From positions 1-64,000 of the forward strand of contig NZ_LMMT01000005.1 of the NCBI RefSeq assembly GCF_001422365.1: DNA of 64,000 nt, given 5' to 3'. Position 1 is the stretch's first letter. Every line of letters starts with the position of its first letter. Positions 1 through 9,417 of this stretch are shown in pieces. The position numbers and the translations under genes were made by a program. The notes below the pieces were generated by a model. The model was not told the origin of the DNA and searched no databases. It saw only the letters and a list, made by a program, of their open reading frames with translations. Source of the DNA: Pseudorhodoferax sp. Leaf265 (GTDB lineage: Bacteria > Pseudomonadota > Gammaproteobacteria > Burkholderiales > Burkholderiaceae_C).

Positions 1-60
1 CGTGAGGTCGGTGAACACGCGCCGGTCTTCCGGCACGAAGCCCAGTCTGTCCTCTTGCGG
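1..60 (-). pseudogene. fragment of a LivF-like ABC transporter ATPase gene (runs off left edge)
   Basis: Read on the minus strand, the first bases give a peptide containing LGFVPEDRRVFTDLT, which matches the segment before the signature motif of branched-chain amino acid ATPases of the LivF family. Upstream of about base 60 the same frame (ARWIQKPPQED) no longer resembles the family, and no Walker A motif is present. The gene therefore looks 5'-truncated or rearranged, with its C-terminal half lying outside the window. Only about 17 residues support the call. Confidence 0.4.
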
Positions 61-187
61 TGGCTTCTGAATCCATCGTGCGTCTTCGATCAATGAATGC
101 GAATACCGTTTTTCAGGAAGAACGCTTATGAGCCGCTCTTGACGAAGTGGGAAGTCCCTGTAGAAATGTTAGGACAGCGGCGCGCAA

Positions 188-541
188 TCACTGCAACGGC
201 TCCGCTAGGCTAGGGAAATTTTGCGATACGAACGAAACCACGAACTCGTTCGGGCATGCCGAATTTCCTAGCTGCTTCTCATGCTCCAAGTACCCCTCCC
301 AGAAAATCCGAATCTTTTCGGAAACCGTCGGCATAAAGTCCATTTGTTCTTCCACGATCTGCCGCCACGTGCCATTCGAATTAAAGGTCTTTTGGAGTTT
401 GGCCTCCACATTCTTCAGTATGTCTTGTTGTTCGATATCCAACTGAGAAATAGCGTCAAGCACATAGCAGTCCAATAGACGAAGAAATGGCCGACCCGCG
501 TATCGTTCGGGACTGATGGGACCGTGGAAATCCAAAGTCAT
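188..541 (-). CDS. hypothetical protein, 117 aa, low GC
   Basis: I do not recognise this family. The protein is soluble-looking and probably mostly helical, with no signal peptide or membrane segment, and is rich in Glu, Gln and aromatic residues (for example the segment VEEQMDFMPTVSEKIRIFW). ATG 541 is chosen over the upstream GTG 544 because AGGAAG lies 8 nt before it. Base composition is clearly more AT-rich than nearly all other genes here. It sits beside a truncated LivF fragment, so a recently acquired segment or the scar of a rearrangement is plausible. Small toxin-partner or immunity proteins can look like this, but nothing here proves such a role. Confidence 0.55.
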   Translation of the reverse strand: MTLDFHGPISPERYAGRPFLRLLDCYVLDAISQLDIEQQDILKNVEAKLQKTFNSNGTWRQIVEEQMDFMPTVSEKIRIFWEGYLEHEKQLGNSACPNEFVVSFVSQNFPSLAEPLQ

Positions 542-544
542 CAC

Positions 545-966
545 TTCCGCTTCCTAACTTTGATGTATCACGATCGTTAAGAATTTCCGCCTAACATTTG
601 AGCATGCGCCCCTATCGCACGGCAACCGCTTCCGAACGCGATGCACGCGCGGAACAACGCCAGCGCCGCGGATCCGCTGCGCCCACCGACCGACGGCGAC
701 GACCGGCGCCAACCGTTCGACTGGACTTTTTCCTGCGGCGGCGTCTCCTGGTCATTGCATTTCGAGCCCAACCCCAGGGACGTTCGCCAAGAGGCGGGTA
801 TTCCGCGATGGCGCGCCGTGGATGTGCGCGGGGCTGGAGCGCGTGTGGCGCGCCATGCAGAAGGAAATGCGCCCCGCGCTCGGACGGCGGCACTGGCGTT
901 GACGGCGCGCCGGCCGAACGCGGCCCGCCCCCCGTGCCCCACCCCACCAACGCGCACAATGCGCCG
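545..966. other. 422-bp gap with no supported gene
   Basis: The first 50 bases are AT-rich and may hold a promoter. The rest is GC-rich and open in several frames. One plus-strand frame (about 697-850) reads with a protein-like composition (DWTFSCGGVSWSLHFEPNP), but has no recognisable family and no clean start or stop. It could be the remnant of a lost gene. Nothing is annotated with confidence. Confidence 0.3.
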
Positions 967-2124
967 ATGCTCTCCCCCGAATCCCTGCAGTTGGCCCAGA
1001 CCCTGGTGCAGCTCGACACCCGCAGCCATGTCAGCAACCTGCCACTGATCCACTTCGTGCGCGACCACCTGGCCGCGCAGGGCATCGCGAGCCGGCTGAC
1101 CTACAACGCCGACAGGACCAAGGCCAACCTGTTCGCCACGCTGGGCGAACACCGGCCGGCCGGCGTGATCCTCTCGGGCCACACCGACACCGTGCCCTGG
1201 GACGGGCAGGACTGGACCGTCGATCCGCTCTCGGCCACCGTGCAGGACGGTCGCCTCTACGGCCGCGGCAGCGCCGACATGAAGGGTTTCATCGCCGTGG
1301 CGTTGGCCAACGCGCGCCGGCTGGCCGAAGGCAGCGCGCCGTTCGCCGTGCACCTGGCGCTGTCCTACGACGAGGAGGTCGGCTGCTTCGGCGTGCGCGA
1401 GCTCATCGCCGACCTGCGCGAAGCCGGCATCCGGCCCCTGGCCTGCATCGTGGGCGAACCCACCAGCATGGTGCCGGCCATCGCCCACAAGGGCGTGTAC
1501 CGCTACAAGTGCTGCGTGCGCGGCAAGGAGGCGCATTCCTCGCTCACGCCGCTGTCGGTCAATGCGATCGAGATGGCGGCGCGGCTGGTCGGCAAGGTCC
1601 GTGACATGGCCGAAGGCTTCGAGCGCGAGGAGCCGCGCTACGAAGGCTTCGACGTGCCCTTCTCCACCGCCAGCGTGGGCCAGTTCCACGGCGGCATCGC
1701 CGACAACGTGGTCCCGCGCGATGCCGAGTTCCGCTACGAGTTCCGCGACCTGCCCACGGCCGATGCCGCCGCCATGCAGGCCCAGGTGCTGGCCCACGCG
1801 CGCGCGCTGGAGCCGGCCATGCAGAAGGTGGCGCCCGAGGCGGGCTTTCGCTTCGAGACCATCTGCGAGATCCCCAGCTTCCTGGGCTCGGCCGACGACG
1901 CCGTCACGCGGCTGGCGCTGCAGCTGGCCGGCGAGCGCCAGACCACGCTCGTGGCATTCGGCACCGAGGCCGGCCTGTTCAAGAACGCCGGCATCCCCAC
2001 CGTGGTCTGCGGCCCCGGCAGCATCACGCAGGCCCACCAGCCCGACGAATACGTGAGCCTGGAGCAGTTGGCGCGCGCCGAGTCTTTCGTGCGCGGCCTG
2101 GCCAGCACACCAACACTCGCCTGA
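967..2124 (+). CDS. argE: acetylornithine deacetylase (ArgE-type M20 peptidase)
   Basis: A cytoplasmic zinc-dependent amidohydrolase of the M20 family, predicted to remove the acetyl group from N-acetylornithine in arginine synthesis. It is 385 aa, the normal ArgE length. Visible metal and catalytic motifs are GHTDTVPWDG (H72, D74), GSADMKGF (D104), SYDEEVGC (E136/E137) and the C-terminal AHQPDEY. The frame stays open to about 598, but the ArgE-like sequence begins at ATG 967 (MLSPESLQLAQ). It is followed after 23 bp by a molybdopterin oxidoreductase on the same strand. A related M20 deacetylase with another N-acyl substrate is possible, because no other arginine gene is adjacent. Confidence 0.87.
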   Translation: MLSPESLQLAQTLVQLDTRSHVSNLPLIHFVRDHLAAQGIASRLTYNADRTKANLFATLGEHRPAGVILSGHTDTVPWDGQDWTVDPLSATVQDGRLYGRGSADMKGFIAVALANARRLAEGSAPFAVHLALSYDEEVGCFGVRELIADLREAGIRPLACIVGEPTSMVPAIAHKGVYRYKCCVRGKEAHSSLTPLSVNAIEMAARLVGKVRDMAEGFEREEPRYEGFDVPFSTASVGQFHGGIADNVVPRDAEFRYEFRDLPTADAAAMQAQVLAHARALEPAMQKVAPEAGFRFETICEIPSFLGSADDAVTRLALQLAGERQTTLVAFGTEAGLFKNAGIPTVVCGPGSITQAHQPDEYVSLEQLARAESFVRGLASTPTLA

Positions 2125-2147
2125 ACAAGAACGACGGAGCCCCACCG

Positions 2148-4232
2148 ATGTCCCTCGCCCTCGATCTCCCCCGCAACGGCCAGGTGCGCGGCGCGTGCCC
2201 GCACGACTGCCCCGACACCTGCGCCCTCGTCACCACCGTGGCCGATGGCGTGGCCACGCGCGTGCAGGGCAATGCCGACCATGCCCACACGGGCGGCGTG
2301 CTGTGCACCAAGGTCTCGCGCTATGTGGAGCGCAGCTACCACGCCGAGCGGCTGCTGCAGCCGCTCAGGCGCGTCGGGCCCAAGGGATCGGGCCGCTTCG
2401 AACCCGTGGGCTGGGACGAGGCGCTGGACGACATCGCCGCGCGCCTCTCGGCCATCGCGGCGCGTGCGCCCGAGGCCGTCGTGCCCTACAGCTACGCCGG
2501 CACCATGGGCCTCGTGCAGGGCGAGAGCATCGCGGCGCGCTTCTTCCACACGCTGGGCGCCTCGCTGCTGGACCGCACGATCTGCGCCTCGGCCGGCGCC
2601 GAGGGCCTCACGCAGACCCTGGGCGGCAAGGTCGGCATGAAGGTGGAGTTCTTCGCCGAGGCCAAGCTGATCCTGGTCTGGGGCGGCAACGCGATCGCCA
2701 GCAGCCTGCACTTCTGGCGCTACGCGCAGGAGGCCAAGCGCCGCGGCGCAAGGCTGGTGTGCATCGACCCGCGGCGCACCGAGACCGCCGACAAGTGCCA
2801 TGAGCACATCGCGCTGCGGCCCGGCACCGATGCCGCGCTGGCGCTGGCGCTCATGCATGAACTCATCGTGCACGACTGGCTGGACCACGACTACCTGCGC
2901 GACCACACCCTGGGCTGGGAGCAACTGCGCGCACGCGCGCTGCAGTGGCCGCCCGCGCGCGCCGCAGAGGTCTGCGGCATCCCCCAGGAGCAGATCGAAC
3001 GCCTGGCGCGCGACTACGGCGCCTGCCGCGGCGAAGGGGGCCCCGCCGCCATCCGCCTGAACTACGGCATGCAGCGCGCCCGCGGCGGCGGCAACGCCGT
3101 GCGCGCCGTGGCCAGCCTGCCCGCGCTGATCGGCGCCTGGCGCCACCGGGCCGGCGGCATGCTGCTGAGCAGCTCGGGCCAGTTCCCGGTGCAACGCGCG
3201 GCGCTGCAGCGCCCCGATCTGCTGGCCGGCCGCCGGCCGCGCACCATCAACATGAGCACCATCGGCGACGCGCTGTTGCACCCGGGCGACGCCGCCTTCG
3301 GCCCGCGCATCGAGGCCGTGGTGGTCTACAACAGCAACCCCGTGGCCGTGGCGCCCGAATCGGCCAAGGTGGTGCGCGGCTTCGCGCGCGAGGACCTGTT
3401 CACCGTGGTGCTGGAGCAGTTCCAGACCGACACGGCCGACCATGCCGACTACGTGCTGCCGGCCACCACGCAGCTGGAGCACTGGGACATCCACGCGGCC
3501 TACGGCCACACCGACGTGCTGCTGAACCGCCCGGCCATCGCACCGCTTGGAGAGGCCCGGCCCAACACCGCCATCTTCCGCGCGCTGGCCGCGCGCATGG
3601 GCCTCACCGATCCCTGTCTGCAGGACGACGACGAGACGCTCAGCCGCCAGGCCTTCGGCGATGCGGTGGACTTCGATGCGCTGCTGCGCGACGGCTTCGC
3701 CACGCTGGCCCTGCCCGATGCGCCGTTCGCGCAGGGCAACTTCCCTTCGCCCTCGGGCCGCTGCGAGTTCTTCAGCAGCCGGCTCGTGGCCCAGGGCCTG
3801 GACGGCCTGCCCGACCACCTGCCCAACCATGAGGCCATCGGCAGCTCGGCCGACTACCCGCTGGCCATGATCTCGCCGCCGGCGCGCAACTTCCTCAATT
3901 CCAGCTTCGTCAACGTCACCAGCCTGCGCGCCATCGAGGGCGAGCAGCTGCTGGAGATCCACCCCGTCGACGCGGCCGCGCGCGGCATCGAAGACGGCAG
4001 CACGGTGCGCGTGTTCAACGGCCGCGGCAGCTACCGCTGCCGGGCCGCCGTCAGCACGCGGGCGCGCGAGGGCGTGGTCAACGGCCTGGGGATCTGGTGG
4101 CGCAAGCTGGGCCTGGACGGGCGCAACGTCAACGAGCTGACCAGCCAGCGCCTGACCGACCTGGGCCGCGCGCCGACCTTCTACGACTGCCTGGTCGAGG
4201 TGGCGGCCGACAGCCGCGCCGCCGCGAAGTAG
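2148..4232 (+). CDS. molybdopterin-dependent oxidoreductase (FdhF/NarB-like)
   Basis: A 694-aa member of the bis-molybdopterin guanine dinucleotide family. An N-terminal CxxxCxxxCx27C motif (C17, C21, C25, C53; CPHDCPDTC) would bind a [4Fe-4S] cluster. It is followed by the molybdopterin oxidoreductase core and a C-terminal dinucleotide-binding domain (about 580-690). There is no Tat signal, so it should be cytoplasmic, like formate dehydrogenase H or assimilatory nitrate reductase. No electron-transfer subunit or cofactor chaperone is nearby, so the substrate is unknown. ATG 2148 follows a GGAG. Its last 52 bp overlap the convergent diguanylate cyclase gene. Confidence 0.85.
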   Translation: MSLALDLPRNGQVRGACPHDCPDTCALVTTVADGVATRVQGNADHAHTGGVLCTKVSRYVERSYHAERLLQPLRRVGPKGSGRFEPVGWDEALDDIAARLSAIAARAPEAVVPYSYAGTMGLVQGESIAARFFHTLGASLLDRTICASAGAEGLTQTLGGKVGMKVEFFAEAKLILVWGGNAIASSLHFWRYAQEAKRRGARLVCIDPRRTETADKCHEHIALRPGTDAALALALMHELIVHDWLDHDYLRDHTLGWEQLRARALQWPPARAAEVCGIPQEQIERLARDYGACRGEGGPAAIRLNYGMQRARGGGNAVRAVASLPALIGAWRHRAGGMLLSSSGQFPVQRAALQRPDLLAGRRPRTINMSTIGDALLHPGDAAFGPRIEAVVVYNSNPVAVAPESAKVVRGFAREDLFTVVLEQFQTDTADHADYVLPATTQLEHWDIHAAYGHTDVLLNRPAIAPLGEARPNTAIFRALAARMGLTDPCLQDDDETLSRQAFGDAVDFDALLRDGFATLALPDAPFAQGNFPSPSGRCEFFSSRLVAQGLDGLPDHLPNHEAIGSSADYPLAMISPPARNFLNSSFVNVTSLRAIEGEQLLEIHPVDAAARGIEDGSTVRVFNGRGSYRCRAAVSTRAREGVVNGLGIWWRKLGLDGRNVNELTSQRLTDLGRAPTFYDCLVEVAADSRAAAK

Positions 4233-7200
4233 TCCGGCAAGGCGGCCGCCGGCAGCGGCTGGCTGAACAGGTAGCCCTGGTAGTCGCGGCAGCCCTCGCG
4301 CAGCAGGAAGTCGCGCTGCGCCGCGGTTTCCACGCCTTCGGCCATGACCTGCAGACCCAGGCTGCGCGCCAGGCCGATGATGGTGCGCACGATGGCGTCG
4401 TTGTGGGCGTCGCCGCCCAGCGCGGACACGAAGGACTGGTCGATCTTGATCTGGTCCAGCGGCAGCCTGCGCAGGTAGGCCAGCGACGAGTAGCCAGTGC
4501 CGAAGTCGTCCAGCGCGAAGCCCACGCCGTGGGCCTTGAGCGCTGCCATCTTGGCCGCCGTGCCCTCCATGTCCTCGACCAGCAGGCCCTCGGTCAGCTC
4601 GAACTTGAGCCGGCGCCCATCGGCCCGCGTGCGCGCCAGCACGCTCGCGCACTGCGCGACGAAGTCCGGATGGCGGAACTGGCGCGGGCTCACGTTCACC
4701 GCCATGTCCAGCCCCGCGGTGGCGGGGTGCTGCGCCCAGCGCGCCAGCTGGAAGCAGGCCTGGCGCAGCACCCAGCGGCCCAGCTGCATGATCAGGCCCG
4801 TGTCCTCGGCCAGCGGGATGAACTCGGCCGGCGCGATGGCGCCGCGCTCGGCATGCTGCCAGCGCACCAGGGCCTCCACGCCGGTCACATCGCCGTCGGC
4901 ATCCACCTGGGGCTGGTAGTGCAGCGTCAGCGCGTTCTGCGCCAGGGCCACGCGCAGGTCGGCCTCCAGCGCCGCACGCGACGACACGGCGGCCTGCAGC
5001 CAGGGGTCGAAGAAGCGCAGCGTGTTGCGGCCCGCGCCCTTGGCCTGGTACATGGCGATGTCGGCCTGCTTGAGCAGCTCCAGCACGCCGCCGCTGTGGC
5101 CGTGGAACGGCGCAATGCCGATGCTGCAGGTCGACAGGTGCTCGTTGCCGGCCAGCGCGAACGGCGTGTTCAGCGCGGCCAGGATCTTCTCGCCGATCTG
5201 GCGCGCGTGCTGGGCCACGGCCTGGTCGTCGTGGCCCAGGTCTTCCAGCATCACGACGAACTCGTCGCCGCCCAGGCGCGCCACGGTGTCGCTCTCGCGC
5301 ACGCTGTCCCGCAGCCGGCTGGCCACCTGCTGCAGCAGGAGGTCGCCCATGCCGTGGCCCAGCGTGTCGTTCAGGGTCTTGAAGTTGTCCAGGTCGATGA
5401 ACATCAGCGCGCCGCCGCGGCCGCTGCGGTGCTCGGTGGCCAGCGCGTGCTGCAGCCGGTCCATCAGCAGCAGGCGGTTGGGCAGCTGCGTGAGGGGGTC
5501 GTAGAAGGCCAGCTGCTGGATCTCGCGCTCGGCCGCCTTGCGCGCCGTGATGTCGGTGTGGATGGCCAGCACCGACTCGGGCGCGCCCTCTTCGTCGCGC
5601 ACCAGGGTCCAGCGCGCGCCCACGGTCACGGTGCTGCCGTCGCGCCGCGTCTGCACCAGTTCGCCGGCCCACTCGCCGCGCGCGTGCACGTCGCGCAGCG
5701 CCTGCTCGAAGGCGCCGCTGTCGTGCTGCAGCTGCGTCACGCGGAAGTCGGTGCCAACCTCGCTGCCGCGCCAGCCGTACAGGCGCTCGGCACCCTGGCT
5801 CCAGAACAGCACCTGGTGCTCCATGCCGTAGACCACGATGGCGTCCTGCGCCAGGTCCAGCAGCGAGGCCTGGCGGCGCAGCCGGCGGTCCTGCTCCTGG
5901 CGTTCGAGCTCGGCGCCCACGCGCGCCGCGAAGATCTGCATGGTGGACAGCACCAGTTCCACATCCGGCGGGCGCGCATCGAACAGCGTCACCAGCATGC
6001 CCAGCAGGCCGCCGGCCGAGTCCTCCAGCCGCACGCCGGCATAGGCCGCGGGGCGCCAGCTGCCCAGCGCCCGCGCCATGGCCGGCGAGGGCTGCGGCAG
6101 CGTCTCGGTGTAGCAACTGGGCTGGTGCAGCAGCGGCTCGGCGGGTGTGCCGACCAGCGCGAACTCGGCGTTCTCGCGGAACGCGCCATCGACCACGGCC
6201 GCGATGCTGCGCACCGTCTGGCGTTCGGGCTGGTGCAGGCGGCCGATGAAGGCCGCCCGCGCGGCGACGGCCTGTGCCATGTGCTGGGCCATGGTGCGGA
6301 AGAAGGCATCGCCCGTGGAGGTCGACACCGCCGCCGCCACCTGCAGCACGGCGGCATGCTGCCGGCGCTGGCGCTGCTCGGTCTGCAGGTTGCGGATGCC
6401 GAAGGCCAGGTTGTTGGCCAGCTCCTGCAGCAGCGCGATCTCGTCGCGGCCGATCTGCACCACGTCGGGCGCATAGAGGTAGAAGAGGCCGAAGCTGCGC
6501 TGCCGGTCGCGCAGCGGCAGGCAGGCCACGCCGCGAAAGCCGCTGGCCAGCGCTTCGGCCAGCCAGGGCGCGAAGCTCGGGTCCTCGGCGATGTCCTCCA
6601 CGATCACCACCTCGCCGCTGCGCACGGCGCGCGCGGCCGGGCCGTGGCCGTTGGGCCCGTCCTCGGCCCAGGACATCGGGATGCCCTTCATGAAATCGGC
6701 GTCGTCGCCGGCATGGGCCATCACCTCGATGGTCTTGCCGGCATCGTCGTGCGCGTAACCGACCCAGGCCATGGCATAGCCGCCGATGTCCACCGAGATG
6801 CGGCACACGCCGCGCAACAGGCCGGGCTCGGACTCGGCACGGATCAGCGTCTCGTTGCAGGCGCTCAGCATGTGCTGGGCCCGGCTCAGCCGCGCCAGTT
6901 CGCGGTCGGCCTGCAGGCGCAGCGTCACGTCCGCCAGCCCGCCGACCACGCGGCGCACGCGCCCGGCGGCGTTGCGGACCAGGTAGGCGCGGCTGCTGAT
7001 TGGCACCACCACGCCGTCGTCGCGCTGCAGGCGGAAGCTGTCGGTCCAGGTGTCCTCGGCCCCGGCCAGCGCGGCGTCCAGCGCCGCATGGATGCGCCCG
7101 GCGTCTTCCGGATGCAGGTCGGCCAGCCAGCTGCGGCCGGCCTCCGTCCAGCGGGCCGCCTGCGCTCCCATGAGGCGCTGCGCGCCCTCGCTCCACCAGA

Positions 7201-7624
7201 CCGTGCTGGCCTGCAGGTCCCAATCCCAGACCGCATCGGCCATGGCGCGCAGCAGGTGGCGAAAGCGCTCCTCGCCCTCGCGCAGCACATCGGAGGCCTG
7301 CTTGCGCTTGGACACGTCGCGCAGCAGCACCTGCAGCCGGCCCTCGGACAGCGGCTGCGCCCGCACTTCGAGCCAACGGTTGAGGCTGGTCGAATACGAC
7401 TCGAACTCCACCGCGCAGGACTCGCGCAGGGCCCAGGCACATTCGGCCGCGAAGGCCGCCTCGCCCGGCGCGTGGAACAAGGCCGCCAGGGTCTGGCCGC
7501 GCAAGGCCGCCAGCGAGCGCCGCAGCAGCCGCACCGCCTTGCCGTTCGCCTCGCGGACCGCACCGCCGGCATCGAGCACGATGCGCGCATCCGCAGGCAC
7601 GACTCGGGGTGGGGCGGGGCTCAT
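4181..7624 (-). CDS. sensor with PAS/GAF domains and GGDEF-EAL output
   Basis: A 1147-aa cyclic-di-GMP protein. Domains in order: PAS (about 1-115), PAS (about 120-240), GAF (about 255-410), a second GAF-like domain (about 420-580), PAS (about 590-705), GGDEF (about 715-880) and EAL (about 890-1135). The cyclase motif is intact (RLGGDEFVV near residue 786). The phosphodiesterase domain keeps EALVRW near residue 918 and DDFGTGYSSL, so both activities are possible. No transmembrane segment is obvious, which suggests cytoplasmic sensing by ligand-binding PAS/GAF domains. The 3' end overlaps the convergent oxidoreductase by 52 bp. The gene is divergent from the DUF2628-SPOR gene. Confidence 0.9.
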   Translation of the reverse strand: MSPAPPRVVPADARIVLDAGGAVREANGKAVRLLRRSLAALRGQTLAALFHAPGEAAFAAECAWALRESCAVEFESYSTSLNRWLEVRAQPLSEGRLQVLLRDVSKRKQASDVLREGEERFRHLLRAMADAVWDWDLQASTVWWSEGAQRLMGAQAARWTEAGRSWLADLHPEDAGRIHAALDAALAGAEDTWTDSFRLQRDDGVVVPISSRAYLVRNAAGRVRRVVGGLADVTLRLQADRELARLSRAQHMLSACNETLIRAESEPGLLRGVCRISVDIGGYAMAWVGYAHDDAGKTIEVMAHAGDDADFMKGIPMSWAEDGPNGHGPAARAVRSGEVVIVEDIAEDPSFAPWLAEALASGFRGVACLPLRDRQRSFGLFYLYAPDVVQIGRDEIALLQELANNLAFGIRNLQTEQRQRRQHAAVLQVAAAVSTSTGDAFFRTMAQHMAQAVAARAAFIGRLHQPERQTVRSIAAVVDGAFRENAEFALVGTPAEPLLHQPSCYTETLPQPSPAMARALGSWRPAAYAGVRLEDSAGGLLGMLVTLFDARPPDVELVLSTMQIFAARVGAELERQEQDRRLRRQASLLDLAQDAIVVYGMEHQVLFWSQGAERLYGWRGSEVGTDFRVTQLQHDSGAFEQALRDVHARGEWAGELVQTRRDGSTVTVGARWTLVRDEEGAPESVLAIHTDITARKAAEREIQQLAFYDPLTQLPNRLLLMDRLQHALATEHRSGRGGALMFIDLDNFKTLNDTLGHGMGDLLLQQVASRLRDSVRESDTVARLGGDEFVVMLEDLGHDDQAVAQHARQIGEKILAALNTPFALAGNEHLSTCSIGIAPFHGHSGGVLELLKQADIAMYQAKGAGRNTLRFFDPWLQAAVSSRAALEADLRVALAQNALTLHYQPQVDADGDVTGVEALVRWQHAERGAIAPAEFIPLAEDTGLIMQLGRWVLRQACFQLARWAQHPATAGLDMAVNVSPRQFRHPDFVAQCASVLARTRADGRRLKFELTEGLLVEDMEGTAAKMAALKAHGVGFALDDFGTGYSSLAYLRRLPLDQIKIDQSFVSALGGDAHNDAIVRTIIGLARSLGLQVMAEGVETAAQRDFLLREGCRDYQGYLFSQPLPAAALPDYFAAARLSAATSTRQS

Positions 7625-7697
7625 GGAAGCGGTGGTTCTCCAGCGGCGCCGCGGTCACGGCGGGGGGAACACAGTGTAGTTGTGCGACAGTCGCGCC

Positions 7698-8785
7698 GTG
7701 CACCCCTCCCCCGAGCCGTCCCCTGCCACGGACATCTCCGCCACGCTGTACCGCGCGGCCATCGGCCCGGACCGCGGCGACCACTACCTGCGGCGTTTCC
7801 AGGCCCGCGATGCCGGCGGTGCGTCCGCGCCGCGCCGGCTCCACTGGCATTGGGGCGGCTTCGTCTCGGCGCTGTGCTGGCTGGCCTGGCGCGGGCTGAT
7901 CGGTGCGGCTGCGCTGTGGGCCGGCGCCGCGCTGCTGGGCAGCGTGCTGGCGCTGGGCCTGGCGCGCCTCGTGTTCGGGGCCGGTGCCGCGCAGCTGGCC
8001 TGGCTGCTGGCGGTGCTCACGCTGGCGGCCTCGCTGGCCTGGGGCCTGGGCGCCGAACGCCTGTACCACCGCCTGTGCAACCGGCGCATCCTGGCCGCGG
8101 TGGCGGCGCACGCCAGCATCGGCGCGGCCTGCGCCGCGCTGCAGCGCCAGCGGCCCGGCCGGGCGGCGCGCTGGGCCGCGCTGCTGGCCCTGCAGGGCAC
8201 GGTGCTGCTGGCACTCGCGGGGCTGGTGCTGGCCATGCGGCCGCTGCAGCCACCACCGCCGTCGGAGCGGGTGGCACCGGGCCCGCAGGCCGCCCCTGCC
8301 GCCCCCGCGCCATGGCCAGCGCGCCGGCCGCGGCCCTGCTGCCGGTGCCAAGCCCCGGCGCCGAGGGCCAGGCCGCGCCCACCCCGGCACCGGCTGCCAG
8401 CCCGCCTGCACCGGCGGAACCGGCATCCGTGGCCGGCACCGCGGCGCCTGCGCCGCCCGCACCGGCGGCCAGCGCGGCTTCTTCCGCAGCCCGCTCCCGG
8501 CGCGCGGCGGCGCCATCCGCGCCAACCGCGCCGGCCGCCGTCGCCGGCCGCCATGCCGTGCAGATCGGTGTGTTCGCCGATCCCGCCAACGCCCAGGCCG
8601 CGCTGGACCGGCTGCGGGCGGCCGGCCTGCCGGCCCGCGGCGATGTGGTGGGGCCGCAGGGCCGGCAACGCGTGCGGTCCGGGCCCTTCGCCACGCGGGA
8701 GCAGGCCCAACGCGCGCGCGAGCGCATCCAGGCACTGGGGCTGCCCGCCGTGCTGGTGCAACTGCCGGCCGCAGCCGAGCCCTGA
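7698..8785 (+). pseudogene. DUF2628/SPOR-domain membrane protein, apparent -1 frameshift near 8305
   Basis: The first part (GTG 7698 to about 8305) encodes a DUF2628-like segment (YRAAIGP...YLRRFQARD...WHWGGFVSALCWL) followed by hydrophobic helices. The second part, in a frame shifted by -1, encodes a Pro/Ala linker and a C-terminal SPOR domain (HAVQIGVFADPANAQAALDRL) ending at 8785. The halves belong together: membrane-anchored SPOR proteins bind denuded peptidoglycan at the septum. In the first frame translation would run on without a stop into unrelated sequence. ATG 8312 opens the SPOR frame. The shift lies in a C-rich stretch (GCCCCCGCGCC), so a sequencing error, a true mutation or slippage are all possible. 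Confidence 0.65.
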
Positions 8786-8880
8786 CGCCAGCGCTTTTTC
8801 CTCCGTGTGGAGGACCGTGCGCGCGCCCGGCGCCGTCGCGCTCTGTATGCTGTCCGGCCGTCCACCCCTCCGGAGAACAC

Positions 8881-9417
8881 ATGAAAGCAAAGCAGGCGTT
8901 CGCCGCCATCGCCCTGGCCGGCGCATGCGCCACATCCCAGGCCTGGGCCGACATCGTCTGGAACTGGAGCTACAGCGGCACCGGCATCCAGGCCAGCGGC
9001 ACGCTCACGACCGAGGACGCCGATGCCGACGGCTTCCACCTGATCACGGCCATCAGCGGCGCCCGCAACGGCGACCAGATCACCGGCCTGTACCCCACGG
9101 GTTCGGCCATCCCCGGCAACGAGCCCTTCGCACTCGACAACCTGATCCGCTTCGGGCCGCAGGGGCAGATCACGGTGCACGGCTTCGGCTTCACCACCGC
9201 TGCGGGCGGCTACGCCAATCCCTTCTATGCGGACTTCTTCAATCCCGCGATCTACATGGAGGTGTTCACCACCGCCGCGAGCTACGAAGAACTGCCCATC
9301 ACGTTCACGGCCTCGGTGGTGCCCGAGCCGGCCAGCATCCTGCTGTTGCTGGCAGCGCTGGGCGCGGCCGGCTGGGCCGGTGCCGGCCGCCGCCGCGGCG
9401 AGCACACACCCGCCTGA
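8881..9417 (+). CDS. PEP-CTERM sorting domain protein
   Basis: A 178-aa exported protein with a signal peptide (residues 1 to about 24, cleaved near SQAWA-D). Its C-terminus is classical for PEP-CTERM: the motif VPEPAS, a hydrophobic helix (ILLLLAALGAAGWAGAG) and an Arg-rich end (RRRGE). Such proteins are processed by an exosortase and tend to be linked to exopolysaccharide or biofilm. The middle is a beta-rich domain without a recognised family. A GGAG lies 6 nt before ATG 8881. No exosortase or EPS genes are in the window, so the sorting enzyme must be elsewhere. Confidence 0.85.
   Translation: MKAKQAFAAIALAGACATSQAWADIVWNWSYSGTGIQASGTLTTEDADADGFHLITAISGARNGDQITGLYPTGSAIPGNEPFALDNLIRFGPQGQITVHGFGFTTAAGGYANPFYADFFNPAIYMEVFTTAASYEELPITFTASVVPEPASILLLLAALGAAGWAGAGRRRGEHTPA

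Noticed and set aside
598..966. N-terminal extension of the ArgE-type gene from 598
   Set aside because: The 123 extra residues are Arg/Pro-rich and unrelated to M20 enzymes. Family similarity starts at ATG 967.
1734..8954. A 2406-codon open frame on the minus strand
   Set aside because: It runs antisense to three well-supported genes and is a GC-skew shadow with Arg/Ala/Pro-rich, family-less translation.
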